Source of the DNA: Leishmania martiniquensis
Lineage: Eukaryota; Euglenozoa; Kinetoplastea; Trypanosomatida; Trypanosomatidae
Assembly: GCF_017916325.1 (NCBI RefSeq)
Contig: NC_090160.1
Span: forward strand, 695,001 to 759,000
Direction: 5' to 3'
DNA: 64,000 nt
Made by a program: the position numbers and the translations under genes. Shown one piece after another: positions 39,088-47,465 of this stretch. Position 1 is the stretch's first letter; each line of letters starts with the position of its first letter. Under the pieces are notes generated by a model. That model worked only from the letters and a program-made list of their open reading frames with translations. It did not search any database and was not told the DNA's origin.

Positions 39088-40315
39088 GCTATCGCTCCTC
39101 TCGGCGTTGTGTGGTGCGCGGGTGTAGGTACGAACGCGTGAGCCTTGTGCTGCCGCAGCTGTTGTTGCTCCCCCTCTCCGGATAAGTACGCCGCGTCTCG
39201 CTTGCTTAGGCCATGGGCGGTTCGGTGTGGGGACGCACATGTGCGTATGTGTACACGCGTGGCGAGGGCGGCGGACAAAGCAAGACGGAGTGGTGGCGGT
39301 GAGGAGATTGGAGAGGAACGCAGAAGCGGTCGCTGCTGGCGCAGAGACGCACAGGCACCCTATGAGCGCATGGGCAGTGGAGAGGGTGCACGCACTGCGA
39401 GTGCAACGCACGGCGCGTGGGCGCCGGACCGTCTCTGCGAGTGGCCATGGTGCTTGCCGCGCGGTAAATGCTATCCGCAGGAGCATCAGTGCGGGATGAG
39501 AGTGGGTTAGGGTAAGGGACAGAGACAGGGCCTTCGCCTTCCTCCTCAACTTTCCTTAGAAATCAGCAGCAACATCGGGTGTGTGTGCGGGGGTCTGCCC
39601 CGCGTGCTCCTTCGGACCTCACCTCAGTGCATCCATTCAAAAAGACATTCACGAAATATATATATATCGACGTGCCCGCACACGCACACTCCGTGTGCAC
39701 ACCACATCTAAAGGACGTGTGGGCCCAGTATTATCCCCCTCCCCCTTTCACTCTGTGTGTGTGGGGGGAGCAGGAAGGGAGAAGAGCAGCCCATCACCGC
39801 CATCACCCATCCGTCCCATCCTCTGCAAAACGTCAAGCCGCTCCTCCTCCTGCTGCTGCTGACGGGGCTGAGCATTTAGGGCGCAACGACCTGCAGCAGT
39901 GAGCACGCTTGTACCGGCCCTCGCTGCCCGCTGGTGGGGAGAGGGAGTGGAGTGGTGATATCGAGGCTGTGCTCCGATGACGGGGTCGAGGGCGTTGCTG
40001 CGCAGCGCGTCTCCACGGCTGATGCGCATTACGAGGCGTATTGAACCTGCTCAGGGGGGCCGAGTCCACGCGATGGGTGAGCGCCCCTCCCCCCCTTCAC
40101 TGGCGACTGCATTTAAGAGCGCCAAAGCGTGAACTGTGCTCCACCGAGTGCCGCCCACTCGAAAGCATGGGGGCGGGACGGGGGGCGAAAGGGCTAGGTG
40201 TGATGACCTCTCTCTCACTATGCGCACGTACCCCCCTCCTCGATGGCGCCCCCATTCCTCACACAGCGGGTCCATGTGCGTGGATGTGTGTGTGTGTGCA
40301 TGTTGCTTGCTCTAC
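39088..40315. other. Intergenic spacer containing inverted-repeat copy 2
   Basis: Besides the 595-bp repeat, this spacer includes an A/T tract at about 39652-39667 and GA/TG-rich sequence. No supported gene. It holds the 5' leader of the 1571-aa gene and the 3' UTR of the 315-aa gene. Confidence 0.65.
39704..40298 (+). repeat. Inverted-repeat copy 2 (595 bp), partner at 23119-23712
   Basis: Reads as the reverse complement of 23119-23712 with a single 1-bp length difference in a C-run (7 against 6, about 40088-40095). It begins only 17 nt beyond the stop codon of the 315-aa gene (stop at 40316-40318), so it should be in that 3' UTR, in opposite orientation to transcription compared with copy 1. 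The edges are abrupt: (TG)7 at the right side and unrelated CA-rich sequence at the left. Confidence 0.92.
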
Positions 40316-41263
40316 TCACGGCTTCGGAGGACCTTTCAGCCGCTGCTGCAGCGTCAGCGATCGCCGGACGAGGAAAGAGGTGGCGGTTCGGTCCTGCACA
40401 CGCACATCAAAGAACTGCGGGTACTTCAGCAGAAAGGCAAAGGGTCGGACTTGAGGGTACCCCATGCACCGCATCTTGACGTCACGAGGAATGCTCAGTG
40501 CCGAGAACTCCACCCACTCGTTCGGGATGTACGTGAGAACCTCCTCCAGGCGTTCCTTGAGCGTGACATTGCTGTCCACGAAGCCGGTGCTTGCGCCATG
40601 GCGAGGCGACCCGGGAGCGGTGCTCGGCGACGGGGTCGACACCTCCCTCGCTTTCTGCGGCCCCAGCCACTGCTCCAGCGCCGGCAGCGGCTTTATTCCG
40701 CAAGGTAGCCGCATAATTTGCATCCCTGTCTTTGCGCAGGACGGGGGAGTCACGTGCATCACAGCGCTCTTCGAGGGCTGCCGACCCCCGACGCGGAACA
40801 CCACGAAGTGGTTCGGTAGGTGCAGCAGGAGTTCCTCCAAGGGAAGACGGTGCGCTGTGAGGATCCGGCGGGAGGCGGGGCTCAGTGCACGAAATAGCTC
40901 CCCCACTGGCATCGTGCGTGTGACGAGGGCTCTGAGCTCCAACACGACGGGCTCCAGTGATGGAGGGCCACCGCATGAGGCGCTCCGGCCGCTGACTGAG
41001 CTCTCAGACGAAAAAGGGCTTTGACTGGCGGCGGTGTTGCTGCTCTCCAGTGACTGGGAAGGCAGCGGCCCTGGTGGGGTGGAGGACTGCGCGACGGTGC
41101 GTCGCTGAAGAAGCAGCGGTGAGATAAACAGCGAACCGGTCACGCCCTTTGGTCGGGGGCTTGTGGGTGTCGCTGACGCTGTGAAGGCGCCAGGCGGCGG
41201 TGCTGCTCTCGGAGCTGTGCGGCGGGCGAGCACGGTGCACCACAGGAGACGACAGGGACGCAT
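40316..41263 (-). CDS. Mitochondrial protein with tandem small helical domain, 315 aa
   Basis: The ATG at 41261-41263 opens a presequence-like N-terminus (MRPCRLLWCTVLARRTAPRAAPPP), so mitochondrial import is likely. Two similar blocks follow a low-complexity linker. Block A (about 117-157) reads MPVGELFRALSPASRR...LPLEELLLHLPNHFVVFRV. Block B (about 236-300) reads LKERLEEVLTYIPNEWVEFSAL followed by VRPFAFLLKYPQFFDVRVQ. Each has a P-x-G or IPN-type start, a helix, and an L..FL..(Y)P..F.V ending, and the same ending occurs in the neighbouring RGG-rich gene product. This looks like a small helix-turn-helix or winged-helix domain. Given the neighbour, a role in mitochondrial RNA processing or RNA-editing complexes is a reasonable guess, not shown. 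The 3' UTR contains the inverted repeat. Confidence 0.78.
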   Translation of the reverse strand: MRPCRLLWCTVLARRTAPRAAPPPGAFTASATPTSPRPKGVTGSLFISPLLLQRRTVAQSSTPPGPLPSQSLESSNTAASQSPFSSESSVSGRSASCGGPPSLEPVVLELRALVTRTMPVGELFRALSPASRRILTAHRLPLEELLLHLPNHFVVFRVGGRQPSKSAVMHVTPPSCAKTGMQIMRLPCGIKPLPALEQWLGPQKAREVSTPSPSTAPGSPRHGASTGFVDSNVTLKERLEEVLTYIPNEWVEFSALSIPRDVKMRCMGYPQVRPFAFLLKYPQFFDVRVQDRTATSFLVRRSLTLQQRLKGPPKP

Positions 41264-42481
41264 AGGCTTGGTTGTATGTACGTGTCTGCTTGTGCGCCGT
41301 TAGCGGCCTGCACACGCCACCAAACTGTCAGGTGGGAGAACGAGGGCTTGATTGTGCGCTGCGACGCAGACGGGCAGGCGCCGTATATGTGTGATGAGTT
41401 GTAGATGGTGGCACGGCAGGCTGCCGATGTAGCTGAGATGGACGCCTTGGCTTTCTATTAAAAAGGGCACACCCATCGCACACTCATGCGAATCGAGCTG
41501 GGTACACGCGTGCAAGTATCGTGGCGGCACGAGGTGCCGGCGATGGCGAGGATATATATATATATATGTATGTATATACGTGCGCATGTGTGTATGTGCG
41601 TTGGAGGGGTGAGGGGTGAGGGGTGAGGAGGGAACGAGATGGACAGCGCTGGGACACACTGGTGCTGCCGAAGTGAGGAATAGGCCGGAGGGCGAAGAAA
41701 AGATGGCGCCTTGCGAACCGGTGAACCGCGTGTTGCGGGGAAAAAGGGGAAGCTGCGGCACACGGCGCATCTCACTCGCGCGTTGACAGGGTCGATGTGC
41801 ACCTAGAAGCGTGATGGTGAGACGACAACATGCGCCTTCGAGGAAGAGAATGTGGCAGCTACTTCCACCCACTTCGCGACACATGCGCAGAGACAGCAAC
41901 AGATGCCTCTTTTCGGCCGAGACCCCTTCCTCCAGCCACATCTGGGGCGCATATCATATATATATAATATGTGTGTGATGGCACGGGGGCAACAGAAAGA
42001 GTCTTTGCTCTGCCTACCGCGGACGCGGAGATGGCACAACAGTTCTGCTGAACACAGACGCCCCCCCCACACACGCACTCCTGCGACCGTACATCAGAGC
42101 GGGCAGAGAGCGTATACAAAGGCACACAGCATACAGAGCCGACGATCTCACACATCACCGTCAGAGAGGAGAGAGAGAGAGGGCAACGCATTACGGGAGA
42201 GACGGACAACCGCGCTGGCGGCAGCTGTCAACGAGGGGGAGTGTGAACGTGTACACCATTGCCTTTTGGGGCTCAGAAGGGGGGGCGGGGTGGAGGAATG
42301 CAGTGGCTGAGGCTATCCGCGAGCGCGTGCTTGAAAGCATCAGGGAAAGAAAGGGCAGGGCAAAGGTGTGTGCGTGCGTGTGTGCACGACAGTGCGCCGA
42401 CCGCCACTCACCCGTACCCATACCCACCGATACACAGACGTGCCGACAGGTAAATATCCCATCACACAGGCGGTGCTCTGT
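41264..42481. other. Intergenic spacer
   Basis: This 1.2-kb spacer contains a (TA)n tract at about 41551-41573, a CATATA/TAATATG tract near 41953-41973 and a C-rich/CA run at 42061-42075. No supported gene. Confidence 0.6.
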
Positions 42482-43345
42482 CTAACGGTTGCCGAAGGAC
42501 TGGCTCTGACTACCCATCGGGCCGCCTCGACGGAATGCACCATCACCACCTCGACCTCCATTGCTGCCACCACGTCCGCGACGCCCGCCTCTTCCCCCAT
42601 AGGAGCTACTGCCGCCTTCGCCGCGCTGCTGCTGCTGTGGCGGCGGCGGAGGGCGTGCGGGTCCTGAGGACGATGGGGAGCCCTGATACCGGCGATCGCC
42701 ACTGCCGCCACGCCCACCACGTCCGCCGCGTCCGCGGTTGCCGCCTCCTGAGCGGCGCAGCTGCTGCTGCTGCCGGTGGCCGCCGTCATCGAGCCCCATC
42801 ATCCGTCGCATTGTTTTGCGCTGCGCATCGCGTGTGGCGTACTGCTGTATGATGATGGGGTTGCAGAGCACGTAGAGGACGCCATCCTCAGGGTTGGTGT
42901 GCAGCATGAAGAACTGCTTGCGCTGCTCGAGGAAGCGTCGCAGCCCGCCATGCCGCTCGCTGAGTGCCTCCTGTATGTTCTCATCGATGGCGGAAGAAAG
43001 TGACTTGATGGAGATGGCCCCCTTCGGCGGTATGTGTCTCACCACCTCTGTCATCACAATCGAGTCATCGCGGAGGGCGGCACGAGTTTCGGCGCTCAGC
43101 TCGCCGTCACCCGTGCTGTTCATCACCGAAGATGGAGGGGGTGGCCCGTTCGGCGGCCGGGGGCTGCCGCTTCCTCTGCTACCACCAAACGTGCGGCTGT
43201 AGGGACGCGAGGACTGCCAGCGCACGGCACTCACCGAGTAGCCAACTGCTCTTGACGCCGAGGCGACTGCAGCAACCGCTACAAGAGGGGCGGCTGGCCT
43301 TCCGCTGCATAGTCTGCTACGAGACACGAGCGAAAAGGGCCGCAT
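42482..43345 (-). CDS. RGG-rich mitochondrial RNA-binding protein (RGG3-like)
   Basis: The ATG at 43343-43345 gives 287 residues. The first 50 are an Arg/Ser/Ala presequence (MRPFSLVSRSRLCSGRPAAP). Residues about 100-165 form a compact domain (HIPPKGAISIKSLSSAIDEN ... GGLRRFLEQRKQFFMLHT) similar in pattern to the domain of the adjacent 315-aa protein. Residues about 195-285 hold about 10 RGG/RG units with polyGln and polyPro interruptions, which suit RNA binding and would be targets for arginine methylation. T. brucei RGG3 is a kinetoplastid mitochondrial RNA-editing (RESC/MRB1)-associated protein encoded near PDH E1-beta, and I believe this is its orthologue, but this rests on memory of gene order. 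Function would be in guide-RNA or mRNA handling in the mitochondrion. Confidence 0.75.
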   Translation of the reverse strand: MRPFSLVSRSRLCSGRPAAPLVAVAAVASASRAVGYSVSAVRWQSSRPYSRTFGGSRGSGSPRPPNGPPPPSSVMNSTGDGELSAETRAALRDDSIVMTEVVRHIPPKGAISIKSLSSAIDENIQEALSERHGGLRRFLEQRKQFFMLHTNPEDGVLYVLCNPIIIQQYATRDAQRKTMRRMMGLDDGGHRQQQQLRRSGGGNRGRGGRGGRGGSGDRRYQGSPSSSGPARPPPPPQQQQRGEGGSSSYGGRGGRRGRGGSNGGRGGDGAFRRGGPMGSQSQSFGNR

Positions 43346-44750
43346 CTTCGCACGCGAGCTCTGCAGCCGAGGCTGCCGTCTGTCGTGTTATATCTCTACC
43401 GTCGTGCGTGCGTGTAGACGCCCCTGTCAAGTTCGTTTCGTCCCTAAGCGAGTGTGCGCGCTCGAGTGTCTGCGCTCTTTTCGTGCCCCCAGCCTCGCCA
43501 GGGCGACAACGGGGATAATATCGTGAAGCAGCGCTGGCAGAGCAGGAAAAAAGGGGGGGGGCGTATTCACGCGTGGGCACACAACGACAGCAACGATATG
43601 AACAACGATAGCCGAAACCCTCACTTTACTTTGGAAGAGGGTGATGACGCAGCAATGCACATACGCACATATATATGTATATACAACCAAGCTGCAGCGT
43701 TAAAGAAAAAGTGAAGCGGAATAGAGTCGAGCCGGCAGGCGAGGGAGACCCACTATGAGTCACCTAAGGCAGGACGGAGGGGTAGCGCGTACCGCCATAC
43801 CGCATTGTGTGTCCGCGTGTGAGGGGGGAGAGCGCGTGCGGTGGTGAATGGAATGGCAGGGAGGAGGAGGGGGGAAGAGGGTTGGGAAAGACGTCTGGGC
43901 GACAGCGGCGCACACGGTAGGAGTCCAGCGGTGGGATGCAGAATCTGTAAATCAGAGGGAAACGCGCGATTGGTGCAGGGTGTGCTCGTGAGCGTGTCGC
44001 TGACAGTAGAGCGGGGAGGGGCACCAAGACGTCGACGCGGCTGCTGAGGGAGGGGTGAGGGGATGCTGCGTGTGTGTGTGTGGGCTGGTTGGGGAGAGGA
44101 GTGCGGGTGACACCTCTAAGCATGTGCCTGACACGCACGCACACGTCACCATTTTTCGCGCACCCTCACGCAACGCGACACATTGCCATATCCAGTGATG
44201 TCTTTCTTGTTTCACTTGGAATCATACGCACACATACACACATAGACAGAATACGCACATACACTCACGCACAGAATACGCACATACATGTATGGGGGGG
44301 AGAGGGGAGGGGAGGGGGCTGTGTGTGTGAGTGTGTGTGAGCCACCTTTTTGGTCTACATACACACAACCGGGAAAGCCGATGGGTGGGAATGCTTACGA
44401 GGGCGGTGTGGGGAGATGAAATGGCCAGGAAGGGTAAGAGCGCTGTCTACAGTCGTGCATGCAACAGTCGTTCTCTGCGCGTGCCGATGGTCATGGTCTC
44501 TCTCTCTCTGGAGCACAGCCGCCAGCACTACCACAACACAAATAGTACCAATGGAGGAAGCAGCGAGAGAGAGAGAGGGCATCACTATGCTATGTACAAG
44601 TACACTGCCATGAAACGCCCGCAGCGCCCACAAGGTGGGGGGCGCGAAGGGGGGTAGCCATCACTTCGGATGCAGACGCATGCGCCACAGAAGAGTTGAG
44701 CGGGGACGTAGGCTAGAGGGAGAGGGTGTACGTGTGCGCGCGCGTGCCAC
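43346..44750. other. Intergenic spacer
   Basis: This 1.4-kb spacer has a short AT-rich tract near 43669-43683, a (TG)n run near 44067-44081, and a repeated AGAATACGCACATACA unit at about 44247-44287. No supported gene. Confidence 0.6.
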
Positions 44751-45182
44751 CTATCGCTTCCTCATTGACTGCTTCTTCTCAAACTTTTCCTTCGACCTCT
44801 CCCACTGGAAGCGCTCCGTGACAGGGATCGCCTCAATGGTGCTGGTGTAGCTGCCGGCTACTCCCACAATGAAATCCTGCGTCTCCTTCGGGTAGACGAT
44901 GATCTCGACTAGTCTGTTGCCATTTTCAAGCTCCGTCAGGGTGGCGTTGCGTAGCGCTTCGATGTCACTGTCACGGCTGAAGTAGTAGCGGATGTGAAAC
45001 TCGTACTCGTGGGTGTCGTTGTAGAAGGCCCAGCGCTCACCATCGTCGTACAGAAGACGGAAGAGAAGGCCGTTCTGATGCTTAGGGAACATCTTCAGCG
45101 CCTTCAGCGGCTCCTCCGGTGGGCCGCCATATTTCCATACAATGTCGTCCTGCGCCGAGTACGTGGAGTAGCCGCAGCCCAT
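44751..45182 (-). CDS. Small kinetoplastid calpain-related protein (DUF1935), probably acylated
   Basis: The ATG at 45180-45182 gives 143 residues beginning MGCGYSTYS. Gly2 and Cys3 are the standard sites for N-myristoylation plus palmitoylation, which direct such proteins to the flagellar or plasma membrane. Residues about 20-130 match the DUF1935 (I-K) beta-sandwich of kinetoplastid calpain-like proteins: NGLLFRLLYDDGERWAFYND, a HEYEFHIRYYFS strand, a hydrophobic helix, VEIIVYPKETQDFIVGVAGSYT, and an IPVTERFQWE end. There is no catalytic calpain domain, so it is a non-catalytic SMP-type protein, membrane-associated through lipid and its DUF1935 fold. Related proteins (SMP-1) localise to the flagellar membrane in Leishmania. 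The highly basic C-terminus (KKQSMRKR) may also contact membranes. Confidence 0.85.
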   Translation of the reverse strand: MGCGYSTYSAQDDIVWKYGGPPEEPLKALKMFPKHQNGLLFRLLYDDGERWAFYNDTHEYEFHIRYYFSRDSDIEALRNATLTELENGNRLVEIIVYPKETQDFIVGVAGSYTSTIEAIPVTERFQWERSKEKFEKKQSMRKR

Positions 45183-45995
45183 TTTCGCTGCCTTTCCGTC
45201 ACCTGTCCTTCTCCTTTGTACCTCTTCTCGCTGTGTGTGTGTGTGTGTGCGCGTGCGCTGGGTTGCTGTGCAAACGTCGTGTCTGGCGTGGGGTCAGCAG
45301 GTGACTTTCATGATGATGCGCTCGCCTTCTCTTCGTCTGGCGCAGCTGCCGTCCGGTGTGGGGGCTCGGGCGGGTTTTAGCGGACCACACGCACTGCAAG
45401 ACGGAGTGAGACAGGAGGGGGGAGAGATGGGAAGGGTCTGGCCAGGTGCCGGATGTCTTCAGGGCCACCACGGTCACGCACACGCGCACAGGAGCAAAGA
45501 AGGGCGAATGATATGTGTGTGTGTGTGTCTGGGTGTGCAACCTGAAAAGAAATGGCGCAGCGTGCGACGGCTCCACCGCGACGAGGAGGGCGGCGACGAT
45601 GTCGTCACGGGCTCAAACGCACAAAGGATTGGGGAAAGGGGAGGGAAGAGAGGGAGGGGATGCACGAAAACAGCGCGGCAATGCAGACAACGACGTCGTG
45701 GCGTATGTGTCTGCAAAAGGGACTTCGGGAAGGGGTGGAAAGGCTGCAGGAAGTGGCGATGTACACTCACACGCACCGTCCCCCCCCCCTACATACAACA
45801 TACCCAAAGGGGATGCTCGTCCGGGTCCTACTTACCCACTCAAGGCGGTAAGTGGGGGTGGAGGTGGGTGGAAGAGAAGCGGCAACTCACTCTGCAGAGA
45901 AGACGACCAACGATAGCAACAAGAAAAAAAACGCGATGGCGCGTACCGCCTCTGTGCTGTTTCACTCCCCTCCCCATTCTTTTGGTCCACTGCGC
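45183..45995. other. Intergenic spacer
   Basis: This 0.81-kb spacer has a (TG)n run at about 45233-45248 and a further TG run near 45513-45527. No supported gene. It contains the calpain-related gene's 5' leader and the 3' UTR of the RMI1 gene. Confidence 0.6.
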
Positions 45996-47465
45996 TCATG
46001 GCTCCGACACGGCGTGCACCACCTCCACGATGCCATCGCCGGCTCGCTGCACCAGCGTGAAACGCCCTTTGCCGAATCGCTCCAAAGACTGCCCAACGGC
46101 CTCAACGCTGCGCGTGAGTCGCTCCACATCCGCCGCAGCGCTCGAGAGGGACAGCGCACGGAATGCATCGGCGGGCATGCCCACCAGCTGACGCAGCCAG
46201 GCATGGCCGAGGTCGACAGTGAGGTGATCGTCCTCGCACACCGGCCCCAGCTCCTCGCCTCGAAGGGAGGGGCTGCTACTCAGCTGCTGCTGTGTGTCGC
46301 GCTCCACAGCGTTAGGCGAGGACAGCTGCACGAGGAGCGAGTATGTGAAGGCGCCCTCTGCTGGGTTCGGCTCCGCGCCGACGCGATGACTCCTCTGAAG
46401 GGCTCCAGGGGGTGTTTCATTGATCACCATGTCCGACACTACCTCCGTGATGAAGGCGATTGTGCAGAAGGGCACATGCGGAGGATGCTGTGCGGCGTGG
46501 GCAGGCCAGCATCGAAGGGGCTGCACAGGGAGAGCGGCGCCCGATTGCTGCGGCTGCTGTGATCGGGGTGCTGATGAGGTGGCTGGGGAAGCGGCGACCA
46601 GGTGTTGCGACGGCTTCGATTGCTGCTGCGCCGGCGGGGCAGAGGCGGACGTCGCTTGTGCCTCAGGAAGGCCCGGCGGCAGATACTGCTGCAGCTTTGA
46701 GGGTCGTCCAGTGCTCGTCGCTAACTGGTAACGCGCCTGTGCTTCCCAGTACACCTCCAGTGCCCTCACTCGACCACCGAGTACTTCGGTGTTCCCGGCG
46801 TGCAGCCGGAGAATGCCATGCTGGACACAGGGGATGGGGGTGGCCGCGGCGTCCGCCATTAACGTAGACAAGCGCACACGCAGCTTGGCACCAAGCGAGA
46901 TCCCTTCTTTGGCTAGAGCATCACCATAGCGTTGCCGTGTACGCGTAGAGGCGTCCTCGACGGCGAGTACACGCTGGAACCCGTCTGACAACTCTAGCCG
47001 CAGGCACCGCCATTGGCCACCGCTTGGCCGCAACGGTGTGTGCTGCTGCGTCTGTTCATTCTGCTGTTCCTCCATCGCCTGCAGAGTGGCATCGGCGAGC
47101 GAGGCCGCGTCGTCCGCGTCCACTTCGCTTCCAGCTCCCTTCAGCAGTGCGTCGGGGCGCCCAGGGATGGAGGAGAGGGAGTGTAGGAGGACACGGCTAC
47201 GCTGCTCGCGCGAGAGGCTTACATCCTTAATGGACATGACCTGCAGAATTAGTGTCACGGTGTGCGCCGCTGACGACACGGCGCTGCCTCGGCTCTGCGC
47301 TGCTGACGCTACAGCGGGCAGATGGAGAAGCCCGGGGGGCGTGAGAAGCGCCGCAAGGGATGGGCGGATGAGCGGTGGACCGGGCCGCTGCGCCACCTCC
47401 TCCAGGTCCTCGTCGAGGTGGCACTGTATGTAGTCTGCCGTCATTTCATCTGTGCCGGCAGCCAT
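45996..47465 (-). CDS. RMI1: RecQ-mediated genome instability protein RMI1 (OB-fold)
   Basis: The ATG at 47463-47465 gives 489 residues. Residues about 70-240 follow the RMI1 pattern: a strand LILQVMSIKDVSLSREQ, then after an insertion the OB-fold core WRCLRLELSDGFQRVLAVED, LGAKLRVRLS, and HGILRLHAGNTEVLGGRVRALEVYW, where GNTxVLGGxVxxL is the signature ending of the RMI1 OB fold. About 255-340 is low complexity (Gln/Ser/Ala/Pro). A second beta-rich stretch (about 350-470) could be another OB-like domain. RMI1 works with topoisomerase III-alpha and a RecQ helicase to dissolve double Holliday junctions and has been described in T. brucei antigenic variation. The insertion between strands (about 90-150) is an unusual feature. 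Confidence is limited because the similarity was judged by eye. Confidence 0.62.
   Translation of the reverse strand: MAAGTDEMTADYIQCHLDEDLEEVAQRPGPPLIRPSLAALLTPPGLLHLPAVASAAQSRGSAVSSAAHTVTLILQVMSIKDVSLSREQRSRVLLHSLSSIPGRPDALLKGAGSEVDADDAASLADATLQAMEEQQNEQTQQHTPLRPSGGQWRCLRLELSDGFQRVLAVEDASTRTRQRYGDALAKEGISLGAKLRVRLSTLMADAAATPIPCVQHGILRLHAGNTEVLGGRVRALEVYWEAQARYQLATSTGRPSKLQQYLPPGLPEAQATSASAPPAQQQSKPSQHLVAASPATSSAPRSQQPQQSGAALPVQPLRCWPAHAAQHPPHVPFCTIAFITEVVSDMVINETPPGALQRSHRVGAEPNPAEGAFTYSLLVQLSSPNAVERDTQQQLSSSPSLRGEELGPVCEDDHLTVDLGHAWLRQLVGMPADAFRALSLSSAAADVERLTRSVEAVGQSLERFGKGRFTLVQRAGDGIVEVVHAVSEP

Noticed and set aside
41300..41941. A 213-codon minus-strand frame between the 315-aa and RGG-rich genes
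   Set aside because: Although it is on the coding strand, it contains HTHMRTYIHTYIYIYP from a (TA)n/(CA)n tract and no recognisable domain. Treated as UTR.
45235..46191. A 318-codon plus-strand frame starting in the (TG)n run upstream of the calpain-related gene
   Set aside because: Its start is CVCVRV from a microsatellite and it overlaps RMI1 antisense at the end. It lacks conserved sequence.
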